A stretch of 50,349 bases of DNA, from the NCBI GenBank assembly GCA_031082225.1, contig JAVHLG010000031.1:1-50349 (forward strand), given 5' to 3'. A program made the translations under genes and the position numbers. Origin of the DNA: Desulfovibrionaceae bacterium. GTDB lineage: Bacteria; Desulfobacterota; Desulfovibrionia; Desulfovibrionales; Desulfovibrionaceae. The notes under the pieces were generated by a model that had not been told where the DNA came from, did not search any database, and worked only from the letters and a program-made list of their open reading frames with translations. Below, piece after piece: positions 1 to 7,826 of the stretch (position 1 is the first letter of the stretch; each line of letters starts with the position of its first letter).

Positions 1-110
1 CTGCCTGGCGCGAAGCGCCGGGCAAAACGCCCGGAAAGCCAGGTGGTTCGGAGAACATGCCTTCTCCCGAACGCGGACGCGAAGCGTGACGAAGTTTTTT
101 GAAGAGGGGT
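1..110. other. window-edge intergenic sequence with small hairpins
   Basis: I see no gene here. The stretch holds a GC hairpin at 18-34 (CCGGGC, 5-nt loop, GCCCGG) and an imperfect inverted repeat around 47-76. Together with the long terminator that follows, it looks like the 3' flank of a gene outside the window. Confidence 0.4.
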
Positions 111-150
111 CCAGGGGGGAAACTTTTTTTCAAAAAAGTTTCCCCCCTGG
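111..150. terminator. long perfect inverted repeat, probable bidirectional terminator
   Basis: Two 19-nt arms (111-129 and 132-150) pair perfectly around a 2-nt loop. Each arm combines a G/C tract with a T or A tract, so a GC stem followed by a U-run forms in either direction. On the minus strand it lies 28 bp past the stop of the peptidase gene. A nearby A/T-rich partial copy (gaagttttttgaag, 91-104) suggests a dispersed terminator-like repeat family. Confidence 0.7.
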
Positions 151-177
151 CCGCCGGAGGCATCCCGTGGCTCCGCG

Positions 178-1602
178 TCAGCGCGAGGCCCCGGTGGCGG
201 GTTCGGCGGCCACGCGTTCGAAGAGGTTCGCCTGCCGCTCCAAAACGAGGCCGTGGGCATCCGCCGCTTCCGCAGTGCGCAGGCCGTCGTCGAAGCGCAC
301 CAGAACCATGCCCGCGAAGCGGTCCTGTTTGTAGACCTCCACCCGGTACACCCGTCCGGCCTTGTCCACGGAAAAGCGGTCCATGAAGTCCTCGCGCCGG
401 ACGGCCACCCCGGCCTCGTTCACCAGACCGGGCCGGGAAAAACCAATGATGTTCACCCGGCATTCGCCGCGGTCCGCCACCGTGAAGCTCTTATCCACGG
501 TGATGATGCGGCCGAAGGGCACGGTCCGGGCCGCCCCGTCCACCACTATCTCCAGGTCGCGTTCCGTGTCGTCGTATTCGAAATAGGCCGGTTCCAGAGC
601 CGTCAGGTTGCGGTTGCCGTAGTAGATGCGGTAGGCGTCGCCCCCCCCCACCACGGCCATCAGCGGATTGCTCGGCACGTATTCCACGGCCGCGTCCTTC
701 TTAAACGGCACATAGCCCAGCCGCGACCGGGCGTCGGCCAGATCGAAAAAGATCTTGTTGTTGTAAAACGACAGGGCCACGTTGCTGTTGGCGGCCTGAT
801 CCACGCCCTCGGCGGTCAGGGGAAACCGGCGCTCGAAGCCGATGCCGAGTTCGTCCATGAACCCCTCCACGCCGCGCAGGTGGTAATAGGAGCGCAGGGC
901 CGTGGGGAATTCCTTGCTGGCCTCGATGCCGAAGGCGGGCTTGCCGTTGTTGATGGCGTAATAGGTCAGGGTCTTGGCCATTTCCTTGGCCATGACCGTG
1001 TCCTTTTGCCGGGTCAGGGTGTTTTTGACGTGGTAGACGTGTTCGGGGTCGTAGAGCCCGGCGTTGACCCGGGTCACCACCCGGTCGGCCAGGGCCGCCA
1101 GTTCGAGGTACCGGGGCTCGCTGGTGCGCTCCTCGTCGATGACCACGCACTGGCCCCACCGCTCCGGACAGCGCATGGCGTCTTCCCGGACGGGCCGGTA
1201 GAAGCCGCTGCCGTCGTGCAGATGCACGATGGCGTCCACGCGCTCGTCGGTGATGATCTTCTTGATCTTGGAAATCGTCTCGTATTCGGGATCGGAGGGG
1301 TCCAGATCCTCGAACTTGCGGTTCATGTCCCCGTAGATGCCCCGGGAATTCTTGATGATGCTGGGAAAATTGAGATTGGGGACCACCCACACGCTGCCTG
1401 AGGTGATCCGGTAGTGGGAAATGACCAGGGCGGCGGTGGTGAACCCCCCGGGCTCGTCGCCCTGGATGCCGCCCACGACCAAAAGCGTCTTGCCGGGCCT
1501 TCCGGATTCAAGCTTGTGCAGGGTGAAGTCGAGCCCGGCCTGGGCCGACCCCGCCGCAAGAAGGACCATCACGGTCCACATGGCGCACATCGTCGATTTC
1601 AT
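178..1602 (-). CDS. exported Csd4-like murein D,L-carboxypeptidase (M14/M99 family)
   Basis: A 474-residue zinc peptidase, predicted periplasmic, with a signal peptide over residues 1-22 (hydrophobic core, then AQA). The metal site is visible: GGIQGDE at 44-50, HLHDG around 127-131, and a candidate catalytic Glu227 in FGIEASKE. Glutamine (Q47) stands where most M14 enzymes have histidine, with E50 and H129 as the other ligands. This Gln/Glu/His set is the hallmark of Helicobacter Csd4 (M99), which trims murein tripeptides to dipeptides and sets cell curvature. About 200 residues follow the catalytic domain, as in Csd4. I chose ATG 1602 because GGACAG lies six bases upstream; an in-frame GTG at 1617 is the alternative. 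A role in shaping a curved cell is inference from the family. Confidence 0.8.
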   Translation of the reverse strand: MKSTMCAMWTVMVLLAAGSAQAGLDFTLHKLESGRPGKTLLVVGGIQGDEPGGFTTAALVISHYRITSGSVWVVPNLNFPSIIKNSRGIYGDMNRKFEDLDPSDPEYETISKIKKIITDERVDAIVHLHDGSGFYRPVREDAMRCPERWGQCVVIDEERTSEPRYLELAALADRVVTRVNAGLYDPEHVYHVKNTLTRQKDTVMAKEMAKTLTYYAINNGKPAFGIEASKEFPTALRSYYHLRGVEGFMDELGIGFERRFPLTAEGVDQAANSNVALSFYNNKIFFDLADARSRLGYVPFKKDAAVEYVPSNPLMAVVGGGDAYRIYYGNRNLTALEPAYFEYDDTERDLEIVVDGAARTVPFGRIITVDKSFTVADRGECRVNIIGFSRPGLVNEAGVAVRREDFMDRFSVDKAGRVYRVEVYKQDRFAGMVLVRFDDGLRTAEAADAHGLVLERQANLFERVAAEPATGASR

Positions 1603-1917
1603 GGCCTGTCCGCGCACGTCCCCGCCCCTGGTTGTCCTTTAGCGGGTCCATCCCACCTTTGCGGTACTCGACCATACAAGGATCAAACGGGTTTGTCACC
1701 CACTGCCGCAGGTCGGGCGGGCCATATGGAAAAGACGGATCAGACGGACGGGACGGCGGTGACCATGCTCCGGGGGCCCCCGTCGACATCAGGGTTTACG
1801 ATGTCGAGGATCTTCGTGGCCGGGGCGGGTCGCGCTTTATAGGCAGGACAGGGGGCCGGGGTCGCCCCCCTGACGCCGGCGGGCGGGACGGCCAGCCGGC
1901 GCGCCAGCATCCCGGCA
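1603..1917. other. gene-free stretch downstream of the small minus-strand gene
   Basis: No supported gene. An imperfect G/C hairpin at 1849-1872 (CAGGGGGC against GCCCCCCTG, one bulge) lies 45 bp beyond the stop of the minus-strand gene at 1918 and may end its transcript. There is no clear U-run. The promoter of the peptidase gene presumably lies in the 1620-1800 part, but I see no convincing -35/-10 pair. Confidence 0.4.
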
Positions 1918-2178
1918 TCAGGCCGGGAGGGCCAGGCTGCTGGGGGCCCGCAGGCGGGCCAGGCGTTGGCCCAGGGACTCGGACAGGGCGCCTGGGCTGA
2001 CGGGAGACTCGGGGAGGGCCGGGTCGCCGTGGCGGCGCGCGGCGGCCTGCCGGGCCATCCTGGCGGCCTCGGCGTCGGACAGGCCCGAGGCGTGGCGATA
2101 GATGGTGTAGAGCAGGGAGCGGCCGTAGTCGAACAGCCTCTCGTCCCCGGTCCGTGACGTTTTTTCCAAGGCATGCAT
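1918..2178 (-). CDS. small conserved-looking protein of unknown function
   Basis: An 86-residue soluble protein that I do not recognise. The start is well supported: GGGAGG sits 8 bases before ATG 2178. The first two thirds read like a compact helical domain (DERLFDYGRSLLYTIYRHA, then a DAEAARMARQAAARRHGD stretch), and the tail is rich in Pro, Ser and Leu. It has no signal peptide, membrane segment, cysteines or obvious catalytic motif. It is monocistronic, with about 235 bp of non-coding sequence before it and 315 bp after it. The strong ribosome site and plausible composition argue that it is real; the function cannot be told from sequence. Confidence 0.6.
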   Translation of the reverse strand: MHALEKTSRTGDERLFDYGRSLLYTIYRHASGLSDAEAARMARQAAARRHGDPALPESPVSPGALSESLGQRLARLRAPSSLALPA

Positions 2179-2356
2179 GGTGAAATCCTCCCGCCAGGGT
2201 GAATGATCCGGCCCGGCCGCCTGCCCGCGAAAACGGGGCAGGGGTCGTTAAGCAAACCCCGGGCCACTGTGGATGGCCAGGGTGTACGCGGGATTTCACG
2301 GGGAGGGGTGACGGGGAGACGACGTTTTTGTCGCGGGTAGCGACACTTTTGCACGG

Positions 2357-2383
2357 CCCGGCCTGTCCGGCAGACAGGCCGGG
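2357..2383 (-). terminator. hairpin downstream of cmk
   Basis: Perfect 10-bp arms (CCCGGCCTGT and ACAGGCCGGG) around a 7-nt loop, 32 bp past the cmk stop. On the minus strand the stem is followed by GTGCAAAAGTG rather than a real U-run, so it is a weak intrinsic terminator or a 3'-end stabilising hairpin. Confidence 0.5.
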
Positions 2384-2414
2384 GGCGGGAAGGGGCCGGA
2401 GGGCGACGGCTGGA

Positions 2415-3146
2415 TCAGGCGGCCGGGGCGGCGGATTCCATGATCCGGGCGAACACCCCGTCGATGTCCAGGTTTGAGGTGTCGATGACCACCGCGTCCG
2501 GGGCGGGCCGCAGGGGGGCCTCGGCCCGGGTGCGGTCCTGGACGTCGCGCCGGGTGATGTCGGCCAGGATGGCGGCGTAGTCGGCGGGCCTGCCCATGGC
2601 CGCCAGTTGCTCCACCCGTCTGGCGGCGCGCACCTCGGCCGTGGCGTCCAGAAAAAACTTGTGCGCCGCGCCTGGAAAAACCACCGTGCCCATGTCCCGG
2701 CCCTCGGCCACAAGCGGAACATCCCGGCCGATGCGCTGCTGGGCGGCGCGCAAAAAGGCCCGCACCTCAGGCCGGGTGGCCAGGGTGGAGGCGGCGTAGG
2801 CCACGGCCTCGGTGCGGATCTCGTCGCCCACGGGCACGCCGTCCGCCAGAAGCGTCGTATCCGCGCCCGCCCCGCGCAGGGAGAAGTCCAGGCCCGAAAG
2901 GGCGGCGGCGACCTCCCCGGCCGGGGTGTCGGCGGCCACGGACGAAAGGCGCAGGGCCAGGACGCGGAACATGGCCCCGGTGTCCAGGTAGGCCACGCCA
3001 AGGGCCTGGGCCACCCGCCTGGCCAGGGTGGTCTTGCCCGCCCCGGCCGGACCGTCGATGGTCACCACCCGGCGTGGCGCGCCGGGTTCGCGTCCCGGGG
3101 GCTGATGGCGCCCGCCGGGAGCGGATGGAGAGGATGGTGTTTTCAA
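2415..3146 (-). CDS. cmk: cytidylate kinase
   Basis: Phosphorylates CMP and dCMP with ATP in pyrimidine nucleotide metabolism; cytosolic. The P-loop TIDGPAGAGKTT is clear at about 29-40, followed by LDTGAMFR (acceptor nucleoside site) and VAEGRDMGTVVFP, the cmk signature. Length is 243 residues from the chosen TTG start at 3146; relatives are usually 220-230. TTG is preferred because GGGAAGG lies just upstream and the gene then begins 19 bp after hisC. The cost is a Pro/Gly-rich 28-residue leader. GTG 3068 would give a normal N-terminus but has no ribosome site. It follows hisC in the same direction and is probably cotranscribed. Function is sure; the start is not. Confidence 0.9.
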   Translation of the reverse strand: MKTPSSPSAPGGRHQPPGREPGAPRRVVTIDGPAGAGKTTLARRVAQALGVAYLDTGAMFRVLALRLSSVAADTPAGEVAAALSGLDFSLRGAGADTTLLADGVPVGDEIRTEAVAYAASTLATRPEVRAFLRAAQQRIGRDVPLVAEGRDMGTVVFPGAAHKFFLDATAEVRAARRVEQLAAMGRPADYAAILADITRRDVQDRTRAEAPLRPAPDAVVIDTSNLDIDGVFARIMESAAPAA

Positions 3147-3165
3147 AAAAACCTTCCCGCCTTTT

Positions 3166-4290
3166 TCATGTGGCGTCCGCCGGATCGGCCTGTTGCAGTA
3201 TCTCGCCCATGGCCGCCACGAAGGCCGCGTTTTCCTCGTCCGAGCCAAGGCTGACCCGCAGCCTGTCCGGCAGGCCGTAGCTGGTCAGGGACCGCACGAT
3301 GACGCCCCGGGCGAGCAGTTCCGTAAAGACCCGGGAGGCGGCCAGGGGCGGGGTGAACATCAGGAAGTTGGCCATGGAGGGACAGACCTGGCAGCCCATG
3401 TCGGCCAGGGCGGCCGCGACCTGCGCCCGGCCGCGCAGCACGGTCTCCCGGGTGGCCGCGATGAAAGGGGTGTCCTGCATGGCGGCCAGCCCGGCGGCCT
3501 CGGCCATCAGGTTGACGCTAAACGGCAGCCGCACCCGGCGCAGATAGTCGGCCAGGGCCGGGGACATGGCCCCGAACCCCAGGCGCAGCCCGGCCAGGCC
3601 GTACATCTTGGAAAAGGTGCGCAAAACGGCCACATTGGGAAAATCCTTGACGCGCGGCAACAGGGTATAGTCCTTTGCCGGGTCGGCGAAGTCGGCATAG
3701 GCCTCGTCCACCACCAGGATGGTCCGGGTGGGCAGGCGACGGGCCAGATCCGCCAGTTCGTCGGCGGGCACGGCATGCCCCGAGGGGTTGTCCGGGTTGG
3801 TGACGAAGACCAGGGCCGTGCTGTCGTCCACCACGGACAAAAGGGCCTCGAAGTCGAAGGAGAAATCCCCGGCCAGGGGAACCTGGCGCATGGCCACGCC
3901 GCACAGCCGCGACTGGTGCACGTAGATGGAAAAACAGGGGGAAAAGGCCACCACATTGTCCAGGCCCGGCCGGGCCGCGACCCGGATCAACAGGTCGATG
4001 ATCTCGTCCGAGCCGTTGCCCGCCACCACCCCGGCCGGGTCCAGGCCGAAATGCCCGGCGATGCCTGCGGTCAGGGCCGGGTTGCCGCCCCGGGGATAGC
4101 GAAAGGCCAGGGGGGCCGTGCGCACCAGGGCGCGCTCGGCCAGGGGCGGGACGCCCAGGGGGTTTTCATTGCTGGCCAGTTTTATGACCCGGGCCAGCCC
4201 GTACTTCTCCCGGATTTCATCAATGGACAGCCCGGGCGCATAGGGCGTGAACCCGCGCACCTCGTCCCGGACAAACGGCAGATCGGACAT
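3166..4290 (-). CDS. hisC: histidinol-phosphate aminotransferase
   Basis: PLP-dependent fold-type I aminotransferase that converts imidazole-acetol phosphate and glutamate to histidinol phosphate in histidine synthesis. Visible family marks are SNENPLG near the N-terminus, GNGSDEIIDLL, NPDNPSGH, VDEAYADF, and RTFSKMYGLAGLRLG with the Schiff-base lysine at about 228. At 374 residues it is of normal length. ATG 4290 was chosen over an upstream in-frame ATG at 4341 because homologues begin close to the DLPFVRDEVRGFTPY region; the ribosome site is weak at both. It is encoded 19 bp ahead of cmk and about 100 bp after the universal stress gene, all on the minus strand. Some hisC-type enzymes also use aromatic amino acids, which cannot be excluded. 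Confidence 0.92.
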   Translation of the reverse strand: MSDLPFVRDEVRGFTPYAPGLSIDEIREKYGLARVIKLASNENPLGVPPLAERALVRTAPLAFRYPRGGNPALTAGIAGHFGLDPAGVVAGNGSDEIIDLLIRVAARPGLDNVVAFSPCFSIYVHQSRLCGVAMRQVPLAGDFSFDFEALLSVVDDSTALVFVTNPDNPSGHAVPADELADLARRLPTRTILVVDEAYADFADPAKDYTLLPRVKDFPNVAVLRTFSKMYGLAGLRLGFGAMSPALADYLRRVRLPFSVNLMAEAAGLAAMQDTPFIAATRETVLRGRAQVAAALADMGCQVCPSMANFLMFTPPLAASRVFTELLARGVIVRSLTSYGLPDRLRVSLGSDEENAAFVAAMGEILQQADPADAT

Positions 4291-4390
4291 GACGGAAGCC
4301 CCCGCGAAGATGGTGGACAAAGGGCGGGAAGATATCGCCAAAGCGGCGGATGGTAAAGGGCGTCGCCATGTCCGCCCGGGCCTTTGCCGA

Positions 4391-4843
4391 CTATTTCTCC
4401 ACGGCCTCCGGCCGGATGGTCAGCACCGGGCAGGGGGCGCCCTTGACCACCTTCTCGGCCACGGACCCGAACAGGATGCGGTCGATGCCCTTGCGGCCGT
4501 GGGTGCCCATGACCAAAAGATCGGCCTTCTCGCTTTTGACGGCGGCCAGGATCTCCTCGGCGGCATAGCCGGTGAGCACCTTGCCCGTGCAGGAGACGCC
4601 CTCGAAACGCTTGGCCACGAACTCCTCCATGGTGGCGTCCGCCCCGGCCACGATCTCGCCCACGAAATTCTCGATGGAGCTCGGCGGCACATGAAACCCC
4701 AGGTATTCGCTCAGGGACGGGGCCACATACAGGCACAGCACCCTGGCCCCGAAGGCCCGGGCCAGGGTGGCCGCATAGTCCGCCACATGGGGGCTTTGCT
4801 CCGAGAAGTCCACGGCGCACAGAATTTTTTCGATCTTGGCCAT
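4391..4843 (-). CDS. universal stress protein, UspA family
   Basis: A 150-residue single-domain USP. The N-terminus KILCAVDFSEQS is the usual first beta strand, and GTHGRKGIDRILFGSVAE carries the G-x2-G-x9-G-S nucleotide-binding motif of the ATP-binding subgroup. It ends in the expected APCPVLTIRP strand. Start ATG 4843 has AAGGAGG seven bases upstream. It precedes hisC-cmk on the same strand but is separated by 100 bp, so cotranscription is uncertain. Such proteins accumulate on starvation or oxygen stress; the exact role here is unknown. Confidence 0.9.
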   Translation of the reverse strand: MAKIEKILCAVDFSEQSPHVADYAATLARAFGARVLCLYVAPSLSEYLGFHVPPSSIENFVGEIVAGADATMEEFVAKRFEGVSCTGKVLTGYAAEEILAAVKSEKADLLVMGTHGRKGIDRILFGSVAEKVVKGAPCPVLTIRPEAVEK

Positions 4844-4929
4844 GTGTTCGCCTCCTTTTTTCCCGGGCCGGACGCGCCGGATAAAGTTTTTTCAAGGCGC
4901 GTCGAAAAGAGCAGCACGGGACCACATTT

Positions 4930-4958
4930 TGTATGCCCAATCCAGGGGAAATAGACAA
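4930..4958 (-). promoter_or_regulatory. candidate sigma-70 promoter for the universal stress gene
   Basis: On the minus strand TTGTCT (4953-4958) is followed after 17 bp by CATACA (4930-4935). Transcription would start near 4923 and give a leader of about 80 nt. The -10 match is only moderate. Confidence 0.35.
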
Positions 4959-5075
4959 GCCGCCGAACCGGGCCTATATTGGGGACATCCGGGCGGCCAT
5001 CCCGGGCGGGGAAAATTCTTCCCCTCCCCAGAGATAAACTTCCAATGATTTCAGTGCAAAATCCTGCACACATGT

Positions 5076-5092
5076 TTGGCAGGATACTTGCT
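5076..5092 (+). promoter_or_regulatory. sigma-54 promoter
   Basis: The sequence TTGGCAGGATACTTGCT has the -24 GG (5078-5079) and -12 GC (5090-5091) exactly 12 positions apart, with TGGCA and TTGCT matching the RpoN consensus at 10 of the most conserved positions. Start of transcription is predicted near 5103, 25 bp before the gene's ATG. No enhancer site for an activator is recognised upstream. Confidence 0.75.
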
Positions 5093-5127
5093 AGAAAAGA
5101 GCAAAACGTCGCAGCGAGGTGAAGGCC

Positions 5128-5622
5128 ATGAAGATCACGCAGGAACAGATAAGCGCTCTGCGGCAGGCCGACAGCCAGGACCAATCCAGGACGACAGCGG
5201 AGGCCGGAGTCTTCGAAAGCCTGCTGAACCGGGAAGTCCAGGGAATCGAGGCACAGGACGCGGGCACGATCTCCGCGCCGCCCATCGGCGGCGGGTTGCA
5301 TGAGATCGCCTCCCTGCTTCAGGCCCAGGGCGCGAGCCCGGCCCAGGATCTCACAGAAAAAGAGCGCACGGCCATGGAAAACGTGGATAGCTTGCTGACC
5401 GAATGGGAAAATTATGCCGACCAACTGGCGGGCGGCAGCCAGGAAGGCGGACTGCGCCAGGCCTACGGCGTGCTCGAGCACATCGAAAGCGGCGTGCAAA
5501 AGCTCAAGCAGGACTGGCCCGGCATGGCCCAGGACAATCCCGGCATGGGCTCCCTGGTCAATGAACTGGAGGTGATGGCCGTCACCGAAAAGATCAAGTT
5601 CAACCGGGGCGACTACATCTAG
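5128..5622 (+). CDS. unknown sigma-54-controlled protein
   Basis: A 164-residue soluble protein that I cannot assign. Start ATG 5128 follows GAGGTGAAGG closely; an in-frame GTG at 5119 overlaps that site and is less likely. The sequence is acidic and mostly helical, with no signal peptide or membrane segment. It has a short hydrophobic motif FESLLNREV near the N-terminus and a distinctive end, ELEVMAVTEKIKFNRGDYI. The layout is like secreted or chaperoned flagellar or export-apparatus substrates, and the sigma-54 promoter just upstream fits flagellar or stress control in this group. Both points are suggestive only. The next gene is convergent, so it is monocistronic. Confidence 0.75.
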   Translation: MKITQEQISALRQADSQDQSRTTAEAGVFESLLNREVQGIEAQDAGTISAPPIGGGLHEIASLLQAQGASPAQDLTEKERTAMENVDSLLTEWENYADQLAGGSQEGGLRQAYGVLEHIESGVQKLKQDWPGMAQDNPGMGSLVNELEVMAVTEKIKFNRGDYI

Positions 5623-5644
5623 CCCCGTCCCCACGCCGCACACC

Positions 5645-5682
5645 GGTCCGGGGGCAGGGTTCCTCTGCCCACCCCCCGGACC
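5645..5682. terminator. hairpin between convergent genes
   Basis: GGTCCGGGGG (5645-5654) pairs with CCCCCGGACC (5673-5682), with an inner GGGCAG/CTGCCC pairing. It begins 22 bp after the stop of the plus-strand gene. There is no U-run, but the stem is strong enough to act on the transcript ends of both convergent genes. Confidence 0.5.
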
Positions 5683-5771
5683 GACAGCCCCGCGTCATCC
5701 GCTCCGCCCTCCCCTGCGCCCGTCCCTGCGGGCCGGGAGCGCCCTGCCCGGGTCGCCCCCCCCGCCCCTCG

Positions 5772-6389
5772 TTAGGTCCGCCCGTGCCTGCGGACCGGAA
5801 ATTCACGGATGACCTCGTGACGCGCCCCGCCCGGGCCGAGCACGCTTTTGTACAGCACGAACCGGTCCATGCGGCACGTCGGCCAGAGGGCCCCGGCCAG
5901 ATGGTCGGCCACGCCGCGCCAGCCGCCCCGGGCCGGGGCATCCTTTCCCTGGGCCGGGGCGTCCTTTATCCGGGCCACGGTCAGGTGCGGGGTGAAGGCC
6001 CGGGTCTCGCGGGGAAAGCCCAGGTCGGCCAGGGCAGTCTCCACGTTCCCGGCCAGTTCCCGGCAGGCATCCGCCCCGGCGGACAGCCCCACGGCCACCA
6101 CCCGGGGCCGGGCCGGATTCGGGAAAAACACGCCGCCCCCGGGAGAGAGGTCGAAGGGCGCAAAGTCCACCTCAGCCAGGGCCGGGATGAGGGCCGAAAC
6201 GCCCATGGGGCCCTCCAGGGGAACGTCGCCTAAAAATTTCAGGGTCAGATGCCAGGTTTCGGGCCGGATGGCGGCGAGCCTGGCCGGGGCGGCCCGGTGC
6301 AGGGCGGGCAGAAGTTCGGCCAGGGCGGCCTTTATGTCCTTTGGCAGGGGCAGGGCCACGAAGGCCCGCACGGGCGTTGGCAAAGGCAT
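5772..6389 (-). CDS. thpR: RNA 2',3'-cyclic phosphodiesterase
   Basis: A 2H-phosphoesterase that opens 2',3'-cyclic phosphate RNA ends to 2'-phosphate ends; formerly called 2'-5' RNA ligase (LigT). The two catalytic HxTx motifs are present as HLTLKFLGD and HLTVARIKD, and the N-terminus VRAFVALPLP is the usual first strand. Length is 205 residues; relatives are 175-190, the excess being an Ala/Gly-rich loop after the second motif (KDAPAQGKDAPARGG). ATG 6389 was chosen because CGGAG lies 9 bases upstream. It follows the acetyltransferase-like gene by 58 bp on the same strand and may be read through from it. Confidence 0.9.
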   Translation of the reverse strand: MPLPTPVRAFVALPLPKDIKAALAELLPALHRAAPARLAAIRPETWHLTLKFLGDVPLEGPMGVSALIPALAEVDFAPFDLSPGGGVFFPNPARPRVVAVGLSAGADACRELAGNVETALADLGFPRETRAFTPHLTVARIKDAPAQGKDAPARGGWRGVADHLAGALWPTCRMDRFVLYKSVLGPGGARHEVIREFPVRRHGRT

Positions 6390-6447
6390 GTCCGACTCCG
6401 GTCCGGCGTGCGCCCGGGGTGCCGCGCATGGGCCAGGGGCGGACGCC

Positions 6448-7623
6448 TCAGCGCGTCGCGGCAAGGGGCACGGTGAAATAGCGTTCCACGATCTCGTCCA
6501 CCACCACGTCCGGCTTCTCGGCCAGGATCAGTTCCCGGTCGAAACGGCGCGGAGCCTGCGCCGTGGAGGGAAACGGCCACTGGTAGACCACCCGGGAGAA
6601 GTGCTCGGACAGAAAGGGAAGCAGATCCTGGCCGAAGGAATCCCGGAAGATCACGGCCCGGGGCAGGCCCGAGCCCGGCCGTTCGAAGACATCGGCGGGA
6701 TTGACGTCCCGTGGCCCGGCAAGCCCTGAGGCGTCCCCGCGCACGGCCTGGAAGCCGCCCTTGGGGACCAGGATGAACTTGTCCTCGTCGAAACAGTCGC
6801 CAAGGCCCAGCATGGCCGCCAGATCGCCGCCCACCCCGGGCGCGGCGACCGTCTCGAGGTCCGCCGGAAGCGTCGTGTCCAGGCCGGGCAACTGCCTGGC
6901 CAGCGCCGCCAGGATATCCCCGGCGGCCGCCCGGGCCCCCACCGGGGTCCAATGGCTGTCCGTGCGGTAATAGGCCTGGGCGGTCTTTTTGAGGTCGAGC
7001 AGCAGGGGGCGCAGATCGAGCACGGCCACCCCCGCCCCGGTCAGGGCCGCCAGCAACTGGTCCGTGCGGGTCGCCGGGCCCACCTGGTTGTAGCGCGCGG
7101 GCAGCTTTTCGGGATAGATGGTCTGTTTGTTGGGGGCCAGGACCACCAGGTAGGGGATGCCGCGCGCCGCCAGCCAATCCCGCCGGGCCGCGAATTCCGC
7201 CGTCCAGGCCGCAAGCTCCTGCGGGGTGAAAAGCCGCGTGCCCCGGTAATCCTCCACCGTGTTCAGTTCGGGGTTCTCCCGGGCCAGAAAAAGCCACCCC
7301 CCGGGACCGGCCACCACGGAAAGGTCCGCCGTGGAAGAGCCAAGCAGGCAGTAGTTCAGATAGTTTTCATATTTGACCAGGAGCTTGCGAAACCCGAAGG
7401 CCTTCTCCAGGTAGCCGCCGCGCAGGATGTTGAAGGCCCGCAGCACCCCGGCCGGGCCGTGGCCCTCAAAGGGCGACGGTCCGGGCCCGGCCTCCATGAC
7501 GTTGACCTCCGGGGCCACATGGAACACGGCGTCGAAAAGCGGCAGGCAGATGAGGCACACGAAGAGGGCGGCCCCGAGCAGGTGGATGGCCCGTGCGGGC
7601 CGGGAGACGGGCAGTACGGTCAT
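6448..7623 (-). CDS. AlgJ/AlgX-type SGNH-fold O-acetyltransferase, membrane-anchored
   Basis: A 391-residue protein with one N-terminal membrane anchor (about 12-32) and a periplasmic SGNH-like domain. Catalytic candidates are D222 and H224 in DSHWTP and S329 in RDSFGQD; their spacing is like that of the Asp-His and Ser of alginate acetyltransferases AlgJ and AlgX. The WLFLARE block near the start of the domain is also typical. These proteins transfer acetyl groups to a polysaccharide in the periplasm after an MBOAT partner moves them across the membrane. The MBOAT gene lies 203 bp upstream on the same strand, which supports the pairing. The substrate polymer is unknown; no alginate genes are nearby. 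The ribosome site at ATG 7623 is poor. Confidence 0.82.
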   Translation of the reverse strand: MTVLPVSRPARAIHLLGAALFVCLICLPLFDAVFHVAPEVNVMEAGPGPSPFEGHGPAGVLRAFNILRGGYLEKAFGFRKLLVKYENYLNYCLLGSSTADLSVVAGPGGWLFLARENPELNTVEDYRGTRLFTPQELAAWTAEFAARRDWLAARGIPYLVVLAPNKQTIYPEKLPARYNQVGPATRTDQLLAALTGAGVAVLDLRPLLLDLKKTAQAYYRTDSHWTPVGARAAAGDILAALARQLPGLDTTLPADLETVAAPGVGGDLAAMLGLGDCFDEDKFILVPKGGFQAVRGDASGLAGPRDVNPADVFERPGSGLPRAVIFRDSFGQDLLPFLSEHFSRVVYQWPFPSTAQAPRRFDRELILAEKPDVVVDEIVERYFTVPLAATR

Positions 7624-7800
7624 GGGCGCTGTTCGCGGATGGCGCGGGGGTCTTTCTCGCGGGATTGGCGAGGTGTCCCGGATTCCATCACGTCTTTATT
7701 TTTCAAGATGTTTCCGGCTGCGGCCGTTTTCACGTCCAAGAGAGTACGTCCGTATTATTCGAAAAAATCATGCTTTCCGCGTGTTGTCTTGTACAGTTCA

Positions 7801-7820
7801 GGCCCGCAAGCTCCGCGGGC
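7801..7820. repeat. short hairpin after the MBOAT gene
   Basis: GCCCGC and GCGGGC pair around a 7-nt loop within a few bases of the MBOAT stop codon at 7827. No U-run follows on the minus strand. It may mark a partial stop between the two acetylation genes or just be an attenuating stem. Confidence 0.3.
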
Positions 7821-7826
7821 GCGACG

